Position numbers and translations under genes: made by a program. From Puccinia triticina (lineage: Eukaryota > Basidiomycota > Pucciniomycetes > Pucciniales > Pucciniaceae), in NCBI RefSeq assembly GCF_026914185.1, contig NC_070560.1:7183501-7247500 (forward strand): a stretch of DNA of 64,000 nt. Direction: 5' to 3'. The notes beneath the pieces were generated by a model. It was not told the origin of the DNA. It ran no database searches and worked only from the letters and a program-made list of their open reading frames with translations. Positions 53,719 through 61,730 of the stretch are shown here, one piece after another; the first letter of the stretch is position 1, and each line of letters begins with the position of its first letter.

Positions 53719-53858
53719 AATACAACCCAAGTTTCCTTTTTCTTTTCGCTTAGAATACAACCCAAGTTTCCTTTTTCTTTTTGCTTCTCATCACATCAAT
53801 TTGGGATGACCCAAAGTTGTTATTCCCTCTCTTCCCACCCATCATTCTTCCCGCTGAT

Positions 53859-54138
53859 AAGCGGAATAATAGCGGACATGAGCAATAATTAAGCGGAAAT
53901 CCGCGCTTTTTCATGCGCTTTAAAGTGCAAACACGCTGCACTACCGCTGCAACTTAGCAATTCTGCGCTATGTTGGCGCTGAAAAAAGTGCGCTGAAAAT
54001 CACACAGATCATGGGACCAAACTGTTAAGCGCAAGCGCAAGCGGCCAAGCGCTTCAAATTAGTGCAGTGCAGCAAGGGCAAATTGCGCTGCGCTAAACGC
54101 TGCGCTGCACTTTTTGCAGCGCAGCGCTTTCACCCTTG
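53859..54138. repeat. Right subterminal GCGC array of hAT-2
   Basis: Dense GCGCTGAAAAAAGTGCGC, AAGCGCAAGCGCAAGCGG and GCAGCGCAGCG words. Mirror in character of 49985-50280. Such subterminal repeats are the usual transposase-binding sites in hAT elements. Confidence 0.75.
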
Positions 54139-54145
54139 CGCCTGG
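54139..54145. repeat. Right target duplication of hAT-2
   Basis: CGCCTGG, matching 49972-49978. Confidence 0.88.
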
Positions 54146-54796
54146 AACGCACAACTCGATATGATTATTACTAACGTCCTGAAAGCGGACAAGCACAAGC
54201 TTCTCTCCCTCCTCCAAAGCAACCTACCAACCACCAGCAAACCACCGGGGCCCGTCCCCGTCTTGGCGGAGATGGTGGGCAATGTTTATTTGGGCATGCT
54301 AACTTGGTTCAAGGATTTCTGCCCCATCCAGATCAATCAAGAAGTGAAGAAGCCCGCCCAAGCTCGTCTTGCTCACATGCGAATTGTCCTCCACCTCAAC
54401 CGGATTGCTCGAAATGACCAAGGCGAGAAGCACACCTTCTGAACCCAACTCGACTCAGACCTTGCCCTGCAAACAGGTAAACCCCTGATGTACAAATTTG
54501 CGTTTGCCCGGCTCATACTTCGCAAGTACAAGTCCCTCTGGGATGGCATCAATACCGTTGACAGCATAGGCGAGGCCGACTGTGTCCTGCCCACCGAGGC
54601 GGAAATCGAAGAGGAAATGGCAAGCTACCTTTGTAGGCAGAGCGGCGCAGGCACGGCACCTACCACAGACCCAGAAGAAGGCATGGATTTAGTGGAGTTC
54701 TAACTGATTCAATGGGGGCTGTCCTTATCCCAATCCCATCCCGAAGCCATATCCTCCCTTTGATTCCCTACTCAGTTCCTAACACTTATCATCCCT

Positions 54797-54990
54797 CAGT
54801 TACTAACCAATATCCTCCCTCAGATTGATTATATAAATGATGCCATACATAGTTTGATAGTTTATCCTCCCTCAGATTCCCACCTCGTTTTTCCTAACAT
54901 TTCTCCTCCCTCAGTTACTATCCAATATCCTCGCTGTGATTGCTTATATAAATGATGCCATCCATATAGTTAGTGAGATTCCCCTGCGAT
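54797..54990. repeat. Tandem duplication of about 115 bp, TATAAATGATGCCAT
   Basis: CAGTTACTAACCAATATCCTC ... TTATATAAATGATGCCAT at 54797 recurs at 54912 with several differences. TATATAAAT occurs in each copy. Confidence 0.7.
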
Positions 54991-55009
54991 GATTTCTAAA
55001 AATGATTTC

Positions 55010-55640
55010 TAAAAACATCGGGTGCATAACGTTTTGAGAGAATCAAAACGTTTTCCCATTTGTAATGAGCAAGCAAGAAACTTTTATGCGGGTTAAGAGG
55101 AAGTTGCTCAGAACTTCCTCTTAAACCGGAAACTTTTCCAGTTCAGTTTGCGGGTTTACAGAATGTTTCCGTAAACTTTTTCACGTTATGGAAACTTTTT
55201 CAATTGAGTTGGAAAAGTTTCCCAAAACCTTTGCAATTCTGGAAAACTTTTTCAATTAAGTTGAAAAAGTTTTCATGGTTGTCGAAAAGTTTTTCCTGCA
55301 GAGAAAAAGTTTCCCCAACCACCTCATAACCTTTTCTGGAATAGAAACCAAATGTTTACCGAATGCAAACTATTTGATAGAAGTCTTGGAAAACATCTCA
55401 ACTCGGTTTCTGCCGCCAACGGGACCCGACATCCAGTCTGAACTCTATTGAAAACTTTCTTGAGTGGTTTCAAATGCCACTCAAGAAAGTTTGCTTGCAG
55501 CCGTGGTGTGCAAGTGGTGTATGCATGTATCTACAGGATTGTCTACATGCATACACATGACTAAACTATGATTGGTTAAGTTTGTCATCTTGGCATCCCC
55601 GGTCTCCAACACATTGTTCTATCAGATAAGTCTCAGAACC
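55010..55640. repeat. Hairpin-rich tract 3' of hAT-3
   Basis: Chain of different short inverted repeats: GTTTTGAGAGAATCAAAAC, GAGGAAGTTGCTCAGAACTTCCTC, CTTTTTCAATT(G/A)AGTTG(G/A)AAAAG repeated, AACTTTCTTGAGTGG facing CCACTCAAGAAAGTT, GTATGCATGTA facing TACATGCATAC. No gene. Same design as the TCGG tract at 3030-3790 but with AT-rich stems. Confidence 0.75.
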
Positions 55641-55829
55641 ATTCAATACTGCCAAGATGGAAATTAAAACAACTTACTTTCCACCAATTCAAGCATTCAC
55701 TTGCTTCAGCCGTAGGTAACTTATGCTTACCTTTGAGATAGATAGTAAGCTCATTGGAACAAGGAACATTTACTGCTTGAGGAAAGTAATCAATCTCTTC
55801 TCAAAACTTTTTGCTTGAGTCTGGTTTAT

Positions 55830-58465
55830 TGACAACTGGTGGGGCTGGTTTGCACTTGATGCTGCATCAACTCAAGCTTTCCGAGAATTGAAGAGGTTGT
55901 TCATTAACTCCAAGACATATCCTTGTTTGGAAGGGAAATACAACCTGAAGATTGATAACCGGAAGCTCGGATTGAGGACAGTTGCAATGAGGATTGCATC
56001 ACATCTCATTGCCTTGTTAAGATATGTCGTTGTCTTTGTGAGCATCCGCGCAAACATCATAATGAATTTGGGTTCGGCGCAAGATTCCATCTTTTTCTTG
56101 ATGAACAATCTGATGTGTTGATACTCCGAAATTAACAAACATGCCGAGGAGTAATCGCCCTCCATTTTCTTAGGGCCTGTACCATGGGCCTCAATTTTGA
56201 AAAATTTCAACTTTTTTTGCCCTGTACACAAAAATTGAAAACTAGCAGAGGGTTCAAATGTTGAAATTCTTCACATTTGGGCTCAAGCCTACATTTTGGC
56301 CAGGCTCAGTTTTTGTCCCAAGAAATAAATTTGGAAAATTTCAATTTTCATGCCCTATGGTACAGGCCCTTAGTCAGATAGTAAAATTCCTAACAAATAA
56401 GACCGCACATGACAGATTAGTGTTTTGTGAAAATGAAGGGAATGAAACAAACATAAAATCAAAGATCGGCGCACACTGAGAGTATCATTTAATCTATTTA
56501 CGATCTTCCACTCGTCTGGGCTAATTTCAATGTTGTTGAAGTAATGATTTCCACCCTCTCGTTCCACTCAATCGTTTTTGTTTTCAATCAATTTGGCTAT
56601 GATTTTTTGCGCTTGATAACCTCTATCCCGACTTTGGAACTTGATGTTCCAGCAAATACTGTACCCGGCGATGAAGCTGGGCCTGTCAAAGTCGAGTTTT
56701 TTGCACCATGTTTTGTACTCAGACCGTTTGGCTGCTGAGGATGTGATCCTCTGGATGACAAAGTCAACCTAGGCCAAAAAATCAACTGTTAGCCTTGGGA
56801 AAAAGAACGCATGCAGAAAAAGCAAACCTTTTTTAAACTTTTGTCAATCATATTTTTTCCTTTATTGGGTATATTTGAGGAATCAAGCTCATCATTGCTC
56901 TCACATTTATCGGATCCCCCATCATTGTTGTCCTCGACTTGATTATCAGAGGAGCCCAAAATTGTGTCCTTGGTCACATATGGATTGGCTTTGGTGACGT
57001 CTTCACATTCTTCCACAATGGGGTTCAAGTCGGGGGGGAAGCCGAGTGTGCTGCTTTTGGATGTAACTAACCCTTTTGTTGATAGCTCAATCGCCCGTAG
57101 CCCCGCGTTAAGGATCAGCGCAATTTTATGACAGAAACAACGGATGTGATTTGCTGAAAGTTCAGGATCAACACCGGTCTCAATGAAAATAAGCCTGTTG
57201 ACCTCGGACGCCATAGTGAAATTATTCGAGCCTAAATCGGTTGTTTGAGCTAAGATTTAATGGAAAATATTATCATGTATACGTTAAAAATCAACTTTGA
57301 ACTAAAGAAATGAAATGAAAGACTTTTCTTGTCTTTGAGTTTAAATTTTGTTAAAACATTCGCAAACAGGATTGCCAAAAGCTTTCCCTTGTGACTTGAA
57401 GCAATAAACTTCATGCCAAGATGTGAGATTTTAAAATCCCAATCCGCAGTAACATACGCAACCAAGATGCCAAGAAAGGCATGATGGTTACCTTTTGTGG
57501 TCCAGACATCATGGATCAGTGTGAATTTGGAGCTGAGTTTCTGGAAGCAGAGGATCCAATTTGATCAGTATTTGATTGGAGGGGACAAACAAAACAACAT
57601 ACCTGTAAGCTGGAAACAACATTGGCCTGCAGGTTGAGATAGAGCCGGTGTGCCTCGGTTGCTGCCCAAGTCCGGGAATAGAGGACAATACCTCTTTGAG
57701 CATAATTGAATGCAATACCCAACAGAAAGTCTCTGATCCGGCACCAGGGTAGCGAGAACCAAACAAGCCATAACACCAGAAGCTGGTTGAAGACCCTTGG
57801 GTCAAACGCTGCATCTTTTGCGTAGGCCTTGATCATACCATTTTGTTCTTCTTGTGTGTTGTTCTCAATATCCTTTGCTGTGAGAGGAAGTTTGTCTCCT
57901 TTAGCAGTTGCGTCCATTTGTGCCGAGCAGGGCAAATGGTCCCAATTACCATCACAATGCTTCAAAAGGTTTGATTTGGTCCCAACACCTTTTTTGCAAA
58001 CAGCCGAGCACCACTTGCACTTATACATCATTTTCTCGCCCTAGAACAGGAATACATAATAGTTTTGTGAAGCTTGTCTCTTTCCTGAAGTCAAAACTGA
58101 ATAAAAACACTTACGGTATCTCCTTCGTTTGCATGGAACGGTGGTTCAAAGTAATCAAAGATATCATCAAACAAACTCGTGGGTTTCCCTCTCAACTTCT
58201 TCACCTTCAAGTTTCTGTTGTTAGAGTCTTGTTCATGATCTATCTCATCTTCGACTGGGTCCAAATTCTTATCAGCAGTAGTACCACTTTTTTTTCTCTT
58301 TGGCTTTCTTTTGGATTTTCCGGTAGTATTGTTAGGACTTGGTAGCAGAACTGCTGATCTTCTGTGAGAATCTTGATTGGAGCAGGCTGGGGTTCTGATG
58401 CGAGTGGACTGGCGGGATGGTGGTCGGGAAGGGGTTTGACAAGGTGATGAAGAAGCTCGGGCCAT
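55830..58465 (-). pseudogene. hAT-3 transposase, decayed
   Basis: Minus-strand split gene. ATG at 58465 (MARASSSPCQTPSRPP), Lys/Arg-rich N-terminus ending FDDIFDYFEPPFHANEG. Next exon (about 58031-57603) with the BED finger YKCKWCSAVCKKGVG and LLKHCDG, then RVFNQLLVLWLVWFSLPWCRI. Exon with HDVWTTKGNHHAFLGI (about 57540). Exon about 57240-56830 with ASEVNRLIF, RCFCHKIALILNAGLRAIEL and an acidic tail. Exon about 56770-56490 with KRSEYKTWCKK and DEWKIVNRLNDTLS. A Harbinger-type MITE interrupts it at 56173-56369. Then SACLLISEYQHIRLFIKKKM and ILIATVLNPSFRLSIF (56160-55880). The C-terminal dimerisation region is missing, so the gene is 3'-truncated. Confidence 0.78.
56173..56369. mobile_element. 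PIF/Harbinger-type MITE in hAT-3, 197 bp
   Basis: Ends GGGCCTGTACCATGGG and (right, reverse complement) GGGCCTGTACCATAGGG. TTA on both sides (56170-56172, 56370-56372), the expected 3-bp duplication. Interior rich in AAATTTCAA/TTGAAATTT. It splits the transposase coding region. Confidence 0.88.
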
Positions 58466-58839
58466 TTCTGGAGAAAATTGGATTGGCCGATGCGATGCTG
58501 GTTTTGGGCAATAGAGAAGAAAAAAAGATAAGAGGGTTGACTTCTTGGGGGTCAAGAATAGAAGGCAAAGGGGGCAGGAGGAGCAGGGGACGGACCTTTC
58601 TGGAACCATGAGCCAAGTGATCTGGTGAGCTTTGATGGCTTTGGATGAGATTGGTGTTTCTGTTTCCCTGCTTGCTGAGGAGCACCGGTGGCTTAGCGCA
58701 GGACAGGAAATCGTTGATCTGGTGATGGCCGATGGGGCAAAGGGAGATGGTGTTGGGCTGCCGGAGTTGCGGTTGCGGTTGAGACACCTAGGTTGTGGCA
58801 TCGCGGCGGTGCCAATGGGCTTAGGGCTTTCTTTCCTAT

Positions 58840-59035
58840 ACAGCCAAATACATATCTGACTTTTGCTATATTGTATTGGTATTGCAGATACACGGGAGGA
58901 AGATCCTTTGTATAGGATTGGATGTGCAATCCACAATTTTGGCAATACAATGTATTGTATTGGAAGAAAATACAATCCCAATACTAAATAATGGGCAGTA
59001 TTGTGATACAATACAACCCAATACCAATCCACGTC
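58840..59035. repeat. AATACAATAC-rich segment upstream of hAT-3
   Basis: Repeated TATTGTATTGG and CCAATACAATAC words in both orientations, like the MITE at 35611-35982. Boundaries and target duplication not determined; probably another copy of that family. Confidence 0.5.
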
Positions 59036-59845
59036 CCGGATTGCTTGCAGCGTTGCTTGTGGTGATCCTTTCAGATAGTGACTTTTGGTCGGGATTTTCC
59101 TTGAGCCAAGTCTTGCCGCTTGCTTCCGTTGGACCTGTAAGCACCAGAGGTGTAATCAGAGTTTTTCCAACATCAGCCGCTCTGCGCTTGGACTGCGGAA
59201 GGGTTTGCTTTGCTTACCACCCGACCGGTCCGCATATTCACCCTGCTTACCATCTTCCGCAGCTGTTTTAGCTTGCGACATTCTTCTCAATTTATGAGAA
59301 GATTGCCGGTCACCTGAGACCATAATCTCACAATCCAGAGTCTCAAATTTCAGCTTTAATTCTGGATTATTCCCAAGTGGTGGAAAGTGCTCCAGGAAGC
59401 ATGGCTTTAGCCAACCAAGGCTATCTCAAGTGAGCAAACACATCTGTTGGGTTAGTTTCAGGTCAACTGACCTGAAAAATGCCCTGAACTGAGGCTTGAT
59501 TTCAGGTCTAGGCTTACTAAATTTAGCCAGCTTAAACCTGAAATCAAGCCTGAGGTTTGTTGACCCTGGGCCTGGACCAATGTGATTTTTGGCTGGTTTA
59601 AGTTCCCAGAAATTGTCAACTTAACCCATCAAATGTGAATGCTCTGATTGATAATGTGTAATGTGGTTTCCAAATGAGGAGGACTGGAGGACTTTCCATG
59701 CAATATGGGACCCTTGCAGATGTCCCTTTGGACACAAAAATTCTGGATATTATGCGGAGAAACATAGCTTTTGGGATTTAATGTGTTTCTGGTAGGCTCA
59801 CAGATCTTGACAGGAAGTACTCCAAGTCTCCAGTACTGTTTGTTA
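59036..59845. other. Spacer with hairpins upstream of hAT-3
   Basis: Hairpins include GGCTTGATTTCAGGT facing ACCTGAAATCAAGCC (about 59490-59550) and GTTTCAGGTCAACTGACCTGAAA (about 59455-59478). A minus-strand frame near 59036-59144 is too short to call. No gene. Confidence 0.45.
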
Positions 59846-60665
59846 TGAAATCACTCTTACTAACTATTATGCGTTGATTATTAAGATTGATTTAGGTTTA
59901 TTGGAGATTGAGAGTCCTTGGCAGATTTTTTTTTTCATAATTTTGATTTTCATGTAAAATGATGTGTTCTTAATTGTGATGTCATCGGGGTTTTTCCCAA
60001 AGTCTGTAGCTATCCTTTTCTGTTGTAACTTGTTCCCGTTTCTTTCCTTCCTTATTTACCTATTGAGATATTCTTTGTCATTATAATGATACAACCTTAC
60101 TTATCATTATTTATCCAACTAGTAAAACTCTTTCTTGGAAACCTTATCATAAATCAAAAAAAACTGTGAGATCTAACCTACTCACCAGTTTGCTATGTGG
60201 GTATGAAACTTACCCAAGAGGATAGTTTGCTGTGTGCTTGAGTAGTAGATAAGAGATGATAATGCTGTTTATGATTTATGAAAGGTTTTTATTGTAAGGT
60301 TTCCAAGAAAGAGTTTTACTTGGATAAATAATGATAAGTAAGTTTGTATAATCATGACAAAGAATATCCCAATAGGGAAAGAAGCTGAAAACAGGAAGGA
60401 AAGAAACCAGAACAAGTTACAGCAGAAAAAGAATACACAGCTACAAACTTCGGAAGTACCCCGATGATGTCACAATTAAGAACACGTCATTTTACATGAG
60501 AATCAAAATGATGACAAGTTGTCATCATGATTCCTTGGCATAATTTGTTGTCATTGACAACAAATTATGCCAAGGAATCTCAATCTCCGATCAACCTAAA
60601 TCAATCTTAATAATCAACACATCATAGTTACATAGTAAGAGTGACGTAATAACAAATAGGAGTTG
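59846..60665. repeat. Long imperfect inverted repeat (foldback-like element)
   Basis: Left arm about 59846-60155 and right arm about 60290-60665 are inverted copies: CACTCTTACTA ... TTGATTATTAAGATTGATTTAGG pairs with CCTAAATCAATCTTAATAATCAA ... TAGTAAGAGTG, and AAACTCTTTCTTGGAAACCTTA with its reverse complement. Arms are diverged. The loop is about 135 bp. No coding capacity. Confidence 0.8.
60529..60579. repeat. Near-perfect hairpin inside right foldback arm
   Basis: GATTCCTTGGCATAATTTG pairs with CAAATTATGCCAAGGAATC; the stem is about 24 bp with a very short loop. The corresponding place in the left arm lacks most of this sequence, so it is an extra palindrome inserted or grown in one arm only. 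Confidence 0.85.
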
Positions 60666-60762
60666 TTATAAAATTTGGTTTTGACATCAAATTGTAGTTA
60701 TATAATTCAAAATCAAAATCTGCATACCCATGGGAATTTTCACTATCATCCGCACTACCCTT

Positions 60763-61422
60763 TGTTGCGATACAGGACAGAGAGGAGTACAGGTGGATGA
60801 CTGCGGCGAAGCAGTCAGGTGGAGCGGGCCCAGTACAACCTTGTCTATCATAGCTTTAGGTTTAGAAGCTTGTACTTAGACTTTAGTATCTTGTACCAAG
60901 CCTCCTTTTCTTTTCTTCACTCATCTTTCTCCGAGTCATTCCCCTTGCACCAACAGGTGCTTAGTTCATTTCCCTTCTCTCTCCCGTTCGTCGTCGGCCT
61001 CCCATCATGGCCTCCTTAGCTCACGGCACGCTGTTCTGGTTTCTCAGGTTTGCTTGTCTTTTCCCTCTCTCTGTTCCTTTCTCTCTTGTCTTGCTCCCTA
61101 TGCAATGTGATCACTCATCTTTCTCCAAGTCATTCCCCTTGCACCAACAGGTGCTTAGTTCATTTCCCTTCTCTCTCCCGTTCGTCGTTGGCCTCCCATC
61201 ACGGCCTCCTTAGCTCACGGCACGCTGTTCTGGTTTCTCAGGTGCTTAGTTCATTTCCCTTCTCTCTCCCGTTCGTCGTCGGCCTCCCATCACGGCCTCC
61301 TTAGCTCACGGCACGCTGTTCTGGTTTCTCAGGTGCTTAGTTCATTTCCCTTCTCTCTCCCGTTCGTCGTCGGCCTCCCATCACGGCCTCCTTAGCTCAC
61401 GGCACGCTGTTCTGGTTTCTCA
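60763..61422 (+). repeat. 5' LTR of copia-2 (left boundary provisional)
   Basis: The right boundary is firm: it ends CTCA and is followed at once by GGTTATGAGCCC, the primer-binding site. The left boundary is placed at TGTTGCGATACAGG by analogy with the TG start of LTRs and is uncertain. The 3' half contains 91-bp tandem repeats. Confidence 0.6.
61150..61422. repeat. 91-bp tandem repeats in LTR
   Basis: Three near-identical units beginning GGTGCTTAGTTCATTTCCC at 61150, 61241 and 61332. A further copy starts at 60956, 194 bp upstream, with its own preceding TTGCACCAACA. They lie at the 3' end of the LTR. Confidence 0.92.
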
Positions 61423-61435
61423 GGTTATGAGCCCA
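61423..61435 (+). promoter_or_regulatory. Copia primer-binding site (half-tRNA type)
   Basis: GGTTATGAGCCCA directly after the LTR is complementary to GGGCUCAUAACC, the anticodon stem-loop of methionine tRNA. Priming from an internally cleaved tRNA-iMet is known for Drosophila copia and relatives. Confidence 0.75.
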
Positions 61436-61730
61436 GCGTTAACGAGCTAACGAGTCCCAGGAGTCCCGACTTGACCTACTCCCTTACCGATCCAACTTCC
61501 TCAGCACTGTGGCGGACCAAAACTGTGACCAATCCAATCCAGTTCCTCCTGCGCCATTAGAGAACCAGGCGGAGCCTTCCCTCGAGCCGTAAGATACAAC
61601 TCCGCTGGCGTCAAGTAGCGTCTCATTTCAATCCGTCGATTCCGAGTCAGACAACAAAATCAAGGACTCGCTTATCCCTTCATCCTCCTCGCCTTTCAAA
61701 TCATCCTTTCCATCCGCTTCTCCCATCATC

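Larger units (their letters stand above)
49979..54138 (+). mobile_element. hAT-2, complete hAT transposon, 4160 bp
   Basis: Inverted ends CAAGGGTGAAGCGCTGCGCT and (right, reverse complement) CAAGGGTGAAAGCGCTGCGC, flanked by CGCCTGG duplications. Both subterminal regions (49985-50280 and 53860-54130) are irregular arrays of GCGCTGCGCT, AGCGCAAGCGCAGCGG and similar partly palindromic words. It contains one transposase gene and no other. Removal together with one duplication restores the host reading frame exactly. Confidence 0.92.
48696..54703 (+). pseudogene. Unknown fungal gene, split by hAT-2
   Basis: Exons: 48696-48966 (ATG at 48696; Pro-rich, MEPPPNPAPSVILRPDANG); about 49055-49459 (Pro/Ser/His-rich, ending SKDFIWVATPMFD); about 49517-49840 (IPNHEKWPAAMVLILAGIYH ... 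LLNGTLDAYGRVANRKLAG); and an exon from about 49907 (ALVKTQDEKFLAQFP) up to the insertion at 49978. It resumes in frame at 54139 (AW, then NAQLDMIITNVLKADKHKL). An in-frame TGA at 54440-54442 interrupts KHTF-stop-TQLDSDLALQ, after which the frame continues to 54703 (LMYKFAFARLILRKYKSLWDG). I do not recognise a domain. The Pro-rich head and helical tail suggest a dispersed lineage-specific family. Both the insertion and the stop make this copy non-functional. Confidence 0.6.
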
